A DNA stretch of 64,000 nt from the NCBI GenBank assembly GCA_965224285.1, contig OZ245043.1, forward strand, positions 1,240,001 through 1,304,000. Direction: 5' to 3'. The translations under genes were made by a program, and so were the position numbers. The stretch comes from JAJCYK01 sp965224285 (GTDB taxonomy: Bacteria; Bacteroidota; Bacteroidia; Cytophagales; Cyclobacteriaceae). Below the pieces are notes generated by a model that did not search any database, was not told the DNA's origin, and saw nothing but the letters and a program-made list of their open reading frames with translations. This document shows, piece by piece, positions 18,186 to 27,199 of the stretch (positions are counted from its first letter, which is position 1; every line of letters starts with the position of its first letter).

Positions 18186-19199
18186 TTAAAGAGAAATACT
18201 AATGTCAGGTGAAGTTTTGATTATGACATCCTTAATCTTTTGGTTTGCCCCTTTTTGTGTTCTTAGTAGGTCTAAAAGGTTGTCATATTTAATTTCCAGA
18301 TCCCCAAATTTCCTAACTTGCTTATCTGTAATATTAGGCTTTGGGTTCACATTAACATAATTTCTCAAGTCCCCAAACTGACCATTTGATGTTCCTTCAT
18401 TGTAAACTATCTCCAGATAAACCTTCGGATATTGATTTAGTTTTGAACGTGTAGGATTGGCAGGAATACTTTCCCAAATTGCATTTCTAAAAGAATTCAA
18501 ATCAGCTTCGGTTAGGCCAGTTGTTTTAGCTGCAGTAGCATTGATAGTGCCATTAAAACCCAAGAGGCTGTAATGTACACGATAATCTTTACCAAAGGTG
18601 CTACTGTCATCATTCATAATTGTTACTATAGAACTCGAATCTATTAATTCTACCTTATTAAATGAGTAACCCCAATTGAGTTGGATTGGCCCCGTGTAAG
18701 CCTTCGTAAAGCCTCCTACGGCAAAGGCACATCCAAACATTCGGATGTCAATAAACGTCTCAGTTACCAAATAAGCTAGCAGATCGTAATTGACTTCCTT
18801 ATGTTTGAATTTTTTATCTGTTATTACAGCCCATACTCCGTCAGCATCCTTTTCTTTTTCAATAATATTTTGGTAGATATTTAATGATTCAGGATTACCT
18901 CCCAAAGCTCTTTTTAATTCTGATGAATTATCAATGGTTCGTTTTACAACCGCCTTAAGCTTGCTGTCTACACTTACTTTTGAATTTCCTTCCATATCAA
19001 CAAAAACCATTTCCTTTTCAGAAATAGATTTCAGATAGTCCCTTATATATCTTTTAACTCGCGTATCAGTAACCAAATTGGTGTTGGTATCATAATCCAT
19101 TCTTGGCTTATTCTCCTGATCAGGATCTCCGTTAGGATTGCATTGTATTGCCTCATAAATAAACAGGAAATCCGAAGAGTTTTTAATGGTATTTTTCAT
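18186..19199 (-). CDS. cas7: Cascade backbone subunit Cas7 (Csh2-like)
   Basis: This 337-residue protein should polymerise along the crRNA spacer to form the Cascade backbone. The N-terminal block EAIQCNPNGDPDQENKPR is characteristic of the Csh2/Cas7 family of type I-B. Further conserved parts are DTRVKRYIRDYL and the FIDIRMFGCAFAVGG loop. It lies 23 nt downstream of cas8 and 26 nt upstream of cas5. Confidence 0.93.
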   Translation of the reverse strand: MKNTIKNSSDFLFIYEAIQCNPNGDPDQENKPRMDYDTNTNLVTDTRVKRYIRDYLKSISEKEMVFVDMEGNSKVSVDSKLKAVVKRTIDNSSELKRALGGNPESLNIYQNIIEKEKDADGVWAVITDKKFKHKEVNYDLLAYLVTETFIDIRMFGCAFAVGGFTKAYTGPIQLNWGYSFNKVELIDSSSIVTIMNDDSSTFGKDYRVHYSLLGFNGTINATAAKTTGLTEADLNSFRNAIWESIPANPTRSKLNQYPKVYLEIVYNEGTSNGQFGDLRNYVNVNPKPNITDKQVRKFGDLEIKYDNLLDLLRTQKGANQKIKDVIIKTSPDISISL

Positions 19200-19222
19200 G
19201 GTAATTTGATTAATAAGGATAT

Positions 19223-21160
19223 TTAAATAGCAATATCTTCTATTTCTTCTGCTTTTGATACTTGAGCAGCATCCTCAGTTTTTATTCCAAACGAATAACC
19301 CGTTAACAGAAAAAAGAGAGACTCATTCGGATCTATCCGTTTATCATCCCAACTATTGTAATCGAATAGCTCTCCGAATTTCCTGTCAAGAAACAATACC
19401 CTGCCCACTTTGTTGTGCTGTCTGGCTTTATCAATCAGATCCTTTCGCAATCTTTTAATATCACCTTTTTCAATTCCATTAAAATTGACCTTGTTAATAA
19501 CTGTTTTCTTGATTTTTTTCTGTATCTGAATCCATTCTACCGCATTTAACATTCTTCCAAGGTAAAACATGGATTGTTGTTCTTCAGTAAGCTTCATCTT
19601 ATTGAAGAAGCTAATAATAGCTAGATCATATTTATTCCCGGATTCTTCAATCTTCGTTGTGTTTTCATCCATATCAATTAGATTTAGTTTTTTAAGCACT
19701 TGAATCAAAGCCAAATATTTGAATACGCTATCTCGAACGGTTCTAAAAAGATAACCCCTAGAAGACTCCTTTATATTGGTGTAACTTTTGTACCTCTCAT
19801 AATAATGACAAAGAATGAGTTCGCTGAAGTATTTGAAAAGATTTTTGTGTTCGATTTTTCTGTTTTCTAAGAGGGCTTTAAATAAATTGAGGGCTTTGTT
19901 GGTTTTCTCTTTGTCTTTTCTTACTGGGATGAGTTTATAGCAAGAGTTCAGGTTAAACACACTAGTCACTTTTTCCTTTTTTTTAGAGTCGTACTCTGAC
20001 ATGACGTCATCCCATTCGACGAAACTACCAGACCGCATCTCAGAATCAATACCACTGAAAGCTTTTATGATATCATTAAAATGAAAATTGACAACATCTT
20101 TAATAACTCCCGTAGACTTAAAGGAATTTCCATCTGTTTCATACGCAATGAAATTGATCCAAAAAATATGCTCAGTTTCATCTGCAATATCATAAGCAAC
20201 TGTTGCTAGCTCCTTGAGGTTAAACAATAAATCTGATTTCTTTTTCAAGCCTATTAAGACTATCTCTAAGTCTAACTGGTCATAATCTCTTAGCTGAGGG
20301 AGTATAATATGATTGACATTTGCAATTTTGGTTCGATAATTCTTAGCCAAAAACTTTGCCGCAAAATCCAAGCTTATTTGTTCTTCGCTACTGACTTGGT
20401 AGTTTTTCGAAAAGCCTTTATCTATGAAATTACTGGCATAGTTTTTTGTAGTGGTAACAAACATAGCATTGAGATTGTCACGATCGGTTAACTTTAGCGA
20501 TGAGACATCTGGCTTTAACTTGCCCGATACATAAGATATCTTTTCGGCTCTCTTCTCGCTGGGATTCTGGGGAAAGAATATAGCTTGCAATAGTTTTAAA
20601 TATTCATCAAAACTTGCGATCGGTTTTGCCTCTGAGATTTTAAGTTTTTCCGATTTAACAGCAAAAGTTACTAATGAAACCTCAGTTCCCATACTCAAGT
20701 TAAGACTATCAAGAATATTATGATAGTCAAAACCGTTTTCCGATGTTGCTTGTTCGATGTATAATTTTTTACAGGCTTCAATTCCTATTAATAGATTAAT
20801 GAAACTAGTAACCTCATTTGTAAGACCATACTTTTCAATAGTTTTGATCAACTCTGATCCGTCTTCATCAATCTTTCCAAAAAATGCATCAAAGCATCTT
20901 TTCAGTTTCTTTGGTATAGCTGTCGTATAAAAACTTTGTCCTCTTCTTTCTTTGGTTATAAGATTAAAATATTTTCTTGCATCATTCTCTCTATCGAACT
21001 CTTTTAGATCAAATAGTAGTTCTTTTTGATCTAATTCGAAAATGATCTGTACCGTATAATGCAATTTATTGGCTCTTTCTTTGGGCCATTCCAGAAATCT
21101 ATCCCATACATCCTTCCCCTCGCTTTGCCATTCCCCAATTTTTAATAGACTTTTGAGCAT
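19223..21160 (-). CDS. cas8b: Cascade large subunit Cas8b (Csh1-like)
   Basis: This 645-residue protein occupies the large-subunit position at the head of the operon, where it would recognise the PAM and recruit Cas3. Large-subunit sequences diverge strongly, so the call rests mainly on size, order and the Csh2/Cas5 partners. The start is placed at the ATG at 21160 (MLKSLLKIGEW); an in-frame TTG at 21175 would add five residues. The last ~125-150 residues are a helical, lysine-rich segment with in-frame Met codons at 19672 and 19597, a possible separately translated Cas11b. The gene, like cas3-cas7, looks more AT-rich than the surrounding chromosome. Confidence 0.8.
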   Translation of the reverse strand: MLKSLLKIGEWQSEGKDVWDRFLEWPKERANKLHYTVQIIFELDQKELLFDLKEFDRENDARKYFNLITKERRGQSFYTTAIPKKLKRCFDAFFGKIDEDGSELIKTIEKYGLTNEVTSFINLLIGIEACKKLYIEQATSENGFDYHNILDSLNLSMGTEVSLVTFAVKSEKLKISEAKPIASFDEYLKLLQAIFFPQNPSEKRAEKISYVSGKLKPDVSSLKLTDRDNLNAMFVTTTKNYASNFIDKGFSKNYQVSSEEQISLDFAAKFLAKNYRTKIANVNHIILPQLRDYDQLDLEIVLIGLKKKSDLLFNLKELATVAYDIADETEHIFWINFIAYETDGNSFKSTGVIKDVVNFHFNDIIKAFSGIDSEMRSGSFVEWDDVMSEYDSKKKEKVTSVFNLNSCYKLIPVRKDKEKTNKALNLFKALLENRKIEHKNLFKYFSELILCHYYERYKSYTNIKESSRGYLFRTVRDSVFKYLALIQVLKKLNLIDMDENTTKIEESGNKYDLAIISFFNKMKLTEEQQSMFYLGRMLNAVEWIQIQKKIKKTVINKVNFNGIEKGDIKRLRKDLIDKARQHNKVGRVLFLDRKFGELFDYNSWDDKRIDPNESLFFLLTGYSFGIKTEDAAQVSKAEEIEDIAI

Positions 21161-21264
21161 TGAACTTAAAATCAAGTTTTTAATTGGGTCACCAAAATAA
21201 AACTTAGTGATGATGGAAAATAATCATTCCCACTTAACCAAATGATACATATCAAACCTCCTCT

Positions 21265-21612
21265 TCAATAATATTTCGGCTGGTACAATTGAATGTAAAA
21301 ATTTCCCGGTGCCTTAAAGTGGGTCACCAGACCATAGCCATGATCCTCAATCCCGTGAAGAAATTCCACCTCTTTTTCCTTCAACTCCTTTACGGTCTGT
21401 TGAATGTCTTCGCAATAAAAGGATATGTCACGGGTCCCGGATTTTACTGATTCCCCCTCGGTGGGATGTACTCCCATGTCGGCCTCGGGAAGATCAAATA
21501 TTAACCATCCTTCGCCTACATCCCTGGCTTTAAAGCCAAGCTTTTCCTTCAGGAAGGCCCTCAGCTCTTGAGGCTGGTCACTGTAAAACATAGTATGTAC
21601 CCCTTTTATCAT
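21265..21612 (-). CDS. VOC-family (glyoxalase/bleomycin-resistance-like) protein
   Basis: This 115-residue single VOC domain begins MIKGVHTMFYSDQPQELRAF and has the paired beta-alpha-beta units of the fold (FYSDQP, GWLIFDLPEADMGVHP, SFYCEDIQQTV, GNFYIQLYQP). The start at 21612 overlaps the stop of the upstream gene (ATGA), so the two genes form an operon. The longer frame to 21732 runs antisense-like residues in front and is rejected. The substrate is unknown. Confidence 0.8.
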   Translation of the reverse strand: MIKGVHTMFYSDQPQELRAFLKEKLGFKARDVGEGWLIFDLPEADMGVHPTEGESVKSGTRDISFYCEDIQQTVKELKEKEVEFLHGIEDHGYGLVTHFKAPGNFYIQLYQPKYY

Positions 21613-22061
21613 GTGGTCACTTTTTTGGATTCCAGATATTCTTTTAAACTTAGGATTGCCTGGGGCCAGGCCTCTTTTACTGCCTCGTAGTACCAATCCC
21701 AGTCCCCTCCGGACTGATAGCCTGATTGACAAATAGAGACGGCAGTTTGACCTTCTTCCTGCGCATCGGCCTTTACTGTTAGCTCCATAGGACCCAGCGG
21801 CTGACGCAGAGGGTTTAGATAGATCATCTTCTCAATATGTAGATATGCATCAGCATCATATAATTTGACGATGCCGGAAGTTACATAACCAAAACCCTGG
21901 TCTGATATGTTCCACAACAAAGTATACAAGCCTCCAGGTTCTGGTTGGATACAGCTTTGCTGTACCTGCCACCAACCATTCAGCAGACTTAATTCCGTAA
22001 ATGCCGCAATTACCCTGTGGGATGGTACCGCCATCACTGAGGTTACTTCCACTTTTTTCAT
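21609..22061 (-). CDS. SRPBCC (AHSA1-like) domain protein
   Basis: This 150-residue protein matches the START-like SRPBCC/AHSA1 fold: an N-terminal strand and helix VPSHRVIAAFTELSLLNGWW, a central GGLYTLLWN, and the C-terminal helix EAVKEAWPQAILSLKEYLES. Such proteins bind hydrophobic ligands; the ligand here is unknown. It is the first gene of a two-gene operon with the VOC protein and is divergent from the bestrophin-like gene across 176 bp. Confidence 0.78.
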   Translation of the reverse strand: MKKVEVTSVMAVPSHRVIAAFTELSLLNGWWQVQQSCIQPEPGGLYTLLWNISDQGFGYVTSGIVKLYDADAYLHIEKMIYLNPLRQPLGPMELTVKADAQEEGQTAVSICQSGYQSGGDWDWYYEAVKEAWPQAILSLKEYLESKKVTT

Positions 22062-22237
22062 AGTCCAGAAGTTTATTTGAATATAGGAATTTTCCAGTCA
22101 ACCCGAAACTCTTGAATAGCGATTAATTGGCTTATGTTGTCATTCCGTAAAACTGATCTGTTATAAGAGTCTTCCTTTCTTTTATTATTCTCTATAATCG
22201 AATATGTTTATGACATCCGGAATCAAATTCAAGAATA

Positions 22238-23299
22238 ATGTTAACTAAAAGTCGCTACTCACCTCAGGATCTATTTATGTGGACCCGATGGGAAATCCTA
22301 ATATTTATCGCATTTGCCGCTGTAGTGACGGTATTATATGATGTATTCGGGTACACATTTCTCAATGTCCCTTGGACCCCGGTAGCGCTGATCGGTACTG
22401 CAGTTGCTTTTGTAATTGGATTTCAAAATAACTCAGCCTATGGACGCATTTGGGAGGCGCGAAAGATCTGGGGCGGTATCGTAAACAGTTCCAGGACCTG
22501 GGGCATGAAAACCGCTGACATGGTCACTGCCGAATACACCAATGATAAACCCTCGGCCGAAGAACTCCAACATATTAAAAAAAACCTGGTATTCAGGCAC
22601 ATTGCCTGGCTCACTGCCTTGCGTCATGCCATGCGCCAACCACGTCCCTGGGAGGAGTTTGAAGCAGCTCATACCAACCGGGAATGGGCCCAGATGATCC
22701 ATGTTCCGGAGAAGCTATACTCACTTGAGGATGACCTCCAGCCTTATCTTCAAGGTGAGGAATTGGCATACGTACTTTCTAAAAAGAATAAGGCCGCAGC
22801 ATTGTTGTTTCTGCAATCTAAACACCTAAGAGCCTTAAAAGAGCGAGGCCTTATCTGGGAATTCGCCTTTTTGGAACTGGAAAATCTGTTGGAAGAATTT
22901 TTTACTTTACAAGGCAAGTCCGAACGTATCAAAAACTTTCCATACCCCCGGCAATACGCTACTCTGTCCTATCATTTCGTGAGGATCTTCCTTTTTTTAT
23001 TACCCTTCGGCATCGTGCCTGAATTTGCTCGGATAGGATCACAAGTTGCGGATGGCTTTCCGCTTATTGGTGAAATCTTCGTCTGGCTGGCGGTTCCTTT
23101 TTGTCTGGCAGTTTCCTGGGTATTTCATACCATGGAGCGGATAGGAAGAGTTGGTGAAAATCCTTTTGAGGGTTCTGCCAATGATGTACCCATTTCCACT
23201 ATTGCCAGGGGTATTGAAATTGATCTGAGACAAATGCTGGATGAAACTCCGGATACCATTCCCGAACCATTTCCGGAAGAGCACAATGTACAGATGTGA
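22238..23299 (+). CDS. Bestrophin-like chloride channel family protein
   Basis: This 353-residue protein belongs to the bestrophin/UPF0187 family of pentameric anion channels. It shows a transmembrane pair near the N-terminus (LIFIAFAAVVTVLYDV; VALIGTAVAFVIGFQNN), the conserved block NNSAYGRIWEARKIWG followed by SRTWG, and C-terminal helices FLFLLPFGIVPEF and FVWLAVPFCLAVSW followed by NPFEGSANDVPI. It sits in the inner membrane. Whether it conducts anions or other ions in bacteria cannot be told from sequence. It precedes the repeat cluster. Confidence 0.88.
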   Translation: MLTKSRYSPQDLFMWTRWEILIFIAFAAVVTVLYDVFGYTFLNVPWTPVALIGTAVAFVIGFQNNSAYGRIWEARKIWGGIVNSSRTWGMKTADMVTAEYTNDKPSAEELQHIKKNLVFRHIAWLTALRHAMRQPRPWEEFEAAHTNREWAQMIHVPEKLYSLEDDLQPYLQGEELAYVLSKKNKAAALLFLQSKHLRALKERGLIWEFAFLELENLLEEFFTLQGKSERIKNFPYPRQYATLSYHFVRIFLFLLPFGIVPEFARIGSQVADGFPLIGEIFVWLAVPFCLAVSWVFHTMERIGRVGENPFEGSANDVPISTIARGIEIDLRQMLDETPDTIPEPFPEEHNVQM

Positions 23300-23509
23300 C
23301 CGTTGAAGCAGTGGTAAAGGATTTCCGTTCTTAATAGGAAGTTTTAAGTTTTTGCTTCGCCAGCCATCGAGGAAGTTTTTGGTCCATCTATCACTACGAT
23401 TCTATCCCTATTACTCAATTATTGGCAATGGATCAGGAAGGGTTTTTTCCTATCTATTAGATTCGCAGTCGCTCTTAAGTTGTTAGCATTAAAGCACCCG
23501 ACCTTCCCA
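23300..23509. other. Intergenic region before the repeat cluster
   Basis: I see no coding frame, strong hairpin or promoter element in this stretch. The first palindromic repeat starts at 23510. Confidence 0.5.
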
Positions 23510-23782
23510 GTCATGGCGAAGAGCGCTAGCGATGAAGCAATCTCCTTATTCAGCGAACAGGAAACAGCGCGAAATCCGAAGGGGGGTGAATGGACGGGAT
23601 TGCTTTGCTGCGCGCGCAATGACATCTTGAAGGTTATTAGGCTTCAGATAGTCTACATCCAACTCTATTGGGTCATTGCGAAGAGCGCAGCGATGAAGCA
23701 ACCTCCTTATTCAGCGAACAGGAAACAGCGCGAAATCCGAAGGGGGGTGAATGGACGGGATTGCTTTGCTGCGCGCGCAATG

Positions 23783-24640
23783 ACATCTTGAAGGTTATTA
23801 GGCTTCAGATAGTCTACATCCAACTCTATTGGGTCATTGCGAAGAGCGCTAGCGATGAAGCAATCTCCTTATTGTTTTGAGTGGGTTTATCCATGACTTT
23901 TAATCATTGGGGATCACTCCATCATCTACCTATTTCATTGAACAAATCTCTCCAATCGGGATTCATGCTATTGATTAGCCGAAGATTTTGGGCCCTGGAT
24001 CCTCCCTTTATTCTTTTTTCCTCCATTATAGCAGCCTCAATACTATCGAAATACTTATAATAAACAAGTTTATATAGATTATACCTTGCCGTGAAGGACT
24101 TGGGAAATTCATGGATTCGATGCTGAACTACCCTCACATATAAATCTGAAGTCACTCCGGTATATAATACAGAATTCCACTTGTTGGTAAGAATGTAGAC
24201 AAATCCATCTTTTGATGTCATTGCGGAAACTACTGCATTTGAGTATCAAAAACTGGCTTCTGCTTTATTTCATCTTTATTTCTTTGGGTCATTGCGAAGA
24301 GTGCTAGCGATGAAGCAATCTCCTTAGGATCCTAATCGGTACTATGTTGGACGCTTCTACCTTTGAATGGGATTGCTTCACTCCGTTCGCAATGACTTTA
24401 AGGAAGTTTATGCAATAAGCTTAAAAGCACTCGACCTTCCCGGTCATTGCGATGAGCGCAGCGATGAAGCAATCTCCTTATTCAGCAAACAGGAAACAGC
24501 GCGATATCCGAAGGGGGGTGAATGGACGGGATTGCTTTGCTGCGCGCGCAATGACATCTTGAAGGTTATTAGGCTTCAGATAGTCTACATCCAACTCTAT
24601 TGGGTCATTGCGAAGAGCGCTAGCGATGAAGCAATCTCCC
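23783..24640. repeat. 932-bp tandem duplication, copy 1 (approximate limits)
   Basis: The GIY-YIG gene and its flanking palindromic units recur with a 932-bp offset in copy 2 (about 24715-25572). Limits are approximate because the ends lie within the shared repeats. The copies differ by scattered substitutions and at least one indel. Confidence 0.8.
23922..24221 (-). CDS. Small GIY-YIG nuclease domain protein, copy 1
   Basis: This 99-residue protein is nearly all GIY-YIG domain. It has VYILTNKWNSVLYTGVTSDL with the two motif tyrosines, R in YVRVVQH, and the conserved Glu in AAIMEEKRIKGG. Such stand-alone domains (YhbQ-like) are putative single-strand-nicking endonucleases of unclear role. 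The gene lies inside the palindromic repeat cluster, and its ATG is part of a CGCAATGAC repeat end (24217-24225). A second copy at 24854-25153 differs at three residues. Confidence 0.85.
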   Translation of the reverse strand: MTSKDGFVYILTNKWNSVLYTGVTSDLYVRVVQHRIHEFPKSFTARYNLYKLVYYKYFDSIEAAIMEEKRIKGGSRAQNLRLINSMNPDWRDLFNEIGR

Positions 24641-24714
24641 TGTTCAGCAAACGGGAAACAGCGCGAAATCCGAAGGGGGTGATTGGACGGGAATGCTTTG
24701 CTGCGCGCGCAATG

Positions 24715-25572
24715 ACATGTTGAGGGTTGTTAGGATTCAGATAGTCTACATCCAACTCTATTGGGTCATTGCGAAGAGCGCTAGCGATGAAGCAATCTCC
24801 TTATTGTTTTGAGTGGGTTTATCCATGACTTTTAATCATTGGGGATCACTCCATCATCTACCTATTTCATCAAACAAGTCTCGCCAATCGGGATTTATGC
24901 TATTGATTAGCCGAAGTTTTTGGGCCCTGGATCCTCCCTTTATTCTTTTTTCCTCCATTATAGCAGCCTCAATACTATCGAAATACTTATAATAAACAAG
25001 TTTATATAGATTATACCTTGCCGTGAAGGACTTGGGAAATTCATGGATTCGATGCTGAACTACCCTCACATATAAATCTGAAGTCACTCCGGTATATAAT
25101 ACAGAATTCCACTTGTTGGTAAGAATGTAGACAAATCCATCTTTTGATGTCATTGCGGAAACTACTGCATTTGAGTATCAAAAACTGGCTTCTGCTTTAT
25201 TTCATCTTTATTTCTTTGGGTCATTGCGAAGAGTGCTAGCGATGAAGCAATCTCCTTAGGATCCTAATCGGTACTATGTTGGACGCTTCTACCTTTGAAT
25301 GGGATTGCTTCACTCCGTTCGCAATGACTTTAAGGAAGTTTATGCAATAAGCTTAAAAGCACTCGACCTTCCCGGTCATTGCGAAGAGCGCTAGCGATGA
25401 AGCAATCTCCTTATTCAGCGTACAGGAAACAGCACGAAATCCGAAGGGGGGTGAATGGACGGGATTGCTGTGCTGCGCGCGCAATGACATCTTGAAGGTT
25501 ATTAGGCTTCAGATAGTCTACATCCAACTCTATTGGGTCATTGCGAAGAGTGCTAGCGATGAAGCAATCTCC
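24715..25572. repeat. 932-bp tandem duplication, copy 2 (approximate limits)
   Basis: This is the second copy of the module containing the GIY-YIG gene, directly after copy 1. A shorter third copy of the TTAGGATCCTAA unit follows at 25537-25692. Confidence 0.8.
24854..25153 (-). CDS. Small GIY-YIG nuclease domain protein, copy 2
   Basis: This 99-residue protein equals copy 1 except Asn to Lys in SRAQ(N/K)LR, Met to Ile in LINS(M/I)N and Asn to Asp in DLF(N/D)E. All catalytic-looking residues (motif tyrosines, Arg, Glu of MEEKRIKGG) are kept, so both copies could be active. Its ATG again lies in a CGCAATGAC repeat end (25149-25157). The intact reading frames in both copies suggest recent duplication or selection for function. 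Confidence 0.85.
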   Translation of the reverse strand: MTSKDGFVYILTNKWNSVLYTGVTSDLYVRVVQHRIHEFPKSFTARYNLYKLVYYKYFDSIEAAIMEEKRIKGGSRAQKLRLINSINPDWRDLFDEIGR

Positions 25573-25822
25573 TTAGGATCCTAATCGGTACTATGTTGGA
25601 CGCTTCTACCTTTGAATGGGATTGCTTCACTCCGTTCGCAATGACTTTAAGGAAGTTTATGCAATAAGCTTAAAAGCACTCGACCTTCCCGGTCATTGCG
25701 AAGAGTGCTAGCGATGAAGCAATCTCCCTGTTCAGCAAACAGGAAACAGCGCGAAATCCGAGGGGTGAGTTTATTAGTGACAGGCCATTTTAAGTGATTG
25801 GACGGGATTGCTGTGCTCCGCG

Positions 25823-27102
25823 GGGAGTGCTCATTAAACTGTGTCATGGTTCATTCTATCTTCAAAGTAAATGGCCAGGCTGTTGAGTACGGTAGGCCAA
25901 TTATGTATGGAGTTTTTCCATCGTTTCTGGAAATTCAATGTGGCTAAATAAACTAGTTTAAGCATTGCCATATCAGAAGTGAATGCTCCCTTGGATTTGG
26001 TCACTTTGCGCACCATGCGATGATAGCCTTCTACCGTGTTAGTGGTGTAAATAAGCTTCCGCACTGGTTCAGGATACTTGAAATACTGAGTTAATCGATC
26101 CCAGTTAGTACGCCAGCTTTTAATAACCACCGGATACTTTTTACCCCATTTCTGTTCTAGTAAATCCAATTGGTGCTGGGCTATCTCCAGGGAACTGGCT
26201 CGATAGACTAGCTTTAGGTCCTTGATAAACTCTCTGTGTTTATTCCAGGGAATATACTTAAGGCTGTTTCGGATTTGATGGATAACACAGAGCTGTACTT
26301 CAGTTTCAGGAAAAATACTTTCAATGGCCTGAGCAAATCCTTTCAAATTGTCGATGCTGGCTATGAGAATATCCTCTACTCCTCGTTGTTGCAGATCTGT
26401 GAGCACCTGGAGCCAGAAGGTGGCACTTTCATTATCACCCAGGTACAGCCCCAATACTTCCTTTTTTCCTTCTATGTTGACACCTAGCACCGTGTAAATC
26501 GCTTTGCAGCGGATCTTTCCCTCCTCACGTATCTTGAAATGCATGGCATCCATCCATATGATGGCATAGACCGGTTCCAGGATACGGGACTGCCACTCCC
26601 GAATAGCAGGGATCACACGATCTGTGATATTATTCAGCGTACCATCACTAATTGACAGCCCGTACATCTCCTGCAAGTGAGATTGTATATCGCTGTAACT
26701 CATGCCAAGGCCGTACAGGCCGATAATCTTATCCTCCAGGTCTCCAGGTAACTGACGCTGGCGCTTTTCTATGGTCTTGGGAGTAAAGCTACCGTCGCGA
26801 TCGCGGGGGGTGGAAATCTCAAAAGTCCCTAAAGAACTTTTTAGATTTTTGCGCGTGTGCCCATTGCGACGGTTCTTCTTTAAAGGTTTTTCCTGTTTTA
26901 AGTGCGTGTCTAATTCGCCTTCCAGAGAAGCTTCTAATACTTGCTTAATTAAGGGAGTGAATACTCCATCGGTGCCAGTAAGTGGTTTACCGGCTCGAAG
27001 AAGATCCGCCGCTTGCTTGCGGAACTCCTCCATGTTCATCTCTTTGTCCATTTTGTATCAATTTAGTCATTTATAAATTGACACAGTTATTTGAACACCC
27101 TC
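25823..27102 (-). mobile_element. IS256-family insertion sequence, 1280 bp, intact
   Basis: The terminal inverted repeats are about 24 bp: the left end starts GGGAGTGCTCATTAAACTGT at 25823 and the right end (read inward) starts GAGGGTGTTCAAATAACTGT at 27102. They match at 18 of 24 positions and share ACTGTGTCA innermost. The element is flanked by a perfect 8-bp direct repeat GCTCCGCG at 25815-25822 and 27103-27110, the target duplication. One transposase gene fills it. The insertion lies in the right half of a palindromic repeat. Confidence 0.93.
25834..27051 (-). CDS. IS256-family (mutator-type) transposase
   Basis: This 405-residue DDE transposase has its catalytic positions in AIIWMDAMHFK (Asp), LIASIDNLKGF (Asp) and TTNTVEGYHRMVRK (Glu), which are standard for IS256. 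The N-terminal region holds ADLLRAGKPLTGTDG and the LEGELDTHL block. The stop lies 11 bp from the left end of the element. The reading frame is full length, so the element may still be active. Confidence 0.95.
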   Translation of the reverse strand: MDKEMNMEEFRKQAADLLRAGKPLTGTDGVFTPLIKQVLEASLEGELDTHLKQEKPLKKNRRNGHTRKNLKSSLGTFEISTPRDRDGSFTPKTIEKRQRQLPGDLEDKIIGLYGLGMSYSDIQSHLQEMYGLSISDGTLNNITDRVIPAIREWQSRILEPVYAIIWMDAMHFKIREEGKIRCKAIYTVLGVNIEGKKEVLGLYLGDNESATFWLQVLTDLQQRGVEDILIASIDNLKGFAQAIESIFPETEVQLCVIHQIRNSLKYIPWNKHREFIKDLKLVYRASSLEIAQHQLDLLEQKWGKKYPVVIKSWRTNWDRLTQYFKYPEPVRKLIYTTNTVEGYHRMVRKVTKSKGAFTSDMAMLKLVYLATLNFQKRWKNSIHNWPTVLNSLAIYFEDRMNHDTV

Positions 27103-27110
27103 GCTCCGCG

Positions 27111-27199
27111 CGCAATGACATGTTGCAGGGCAGCCCTCAACAAATACGCAGCACAAAAATTGAAAGCAGCTTACCTCATTCAATCATTTAATCATTTAA
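27111..27199. other. Remainder of the split repeat and octamer repeat
   Basis: The interrupted palindrome ends CGCAATGAC here. From about 27175 there are imperfect tandem ATTCAATC/ATTTAATC octamers that run into the stop of the DUF1572 gene. There is no coding content. Confidence 0.6.

Larger units (their letters stand above)
23510..25822. repeat. Cluster of GTCATTGCG palindromic repeats
   Basis: At least eleven left half-sites beginning GTCATTGCGAAGAG (or close variants) start at 23510, 23672, 23833, 24288, 24443, 24604, 24765, 25220, 25375, 25537 and 25692. Each is followed by AAGCAATCTCC. Most are paired with a right half of the form GGGATTGCTT...CGCAATGAC, so a unit is a long imperfect hairpin. 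Two internal sequences occur: one containing CAGGAAACAGCGCG (unit about 160 bp) and one containing the palindrome TTAGGATCCTAA. The right half of the last unit is split by the IS256 element and resumes at 27103. The frames running through these repeats are not genes. Confidence 0.9.

Noticed and set aside
23480..24723. Several 70-118-codon frames with repeated SASDEAISLFS and WTGLLCCARND segments
   Set aside because: They translate the palindromic DNA repeats; the same peptide recurs with each repeat and has no start context.
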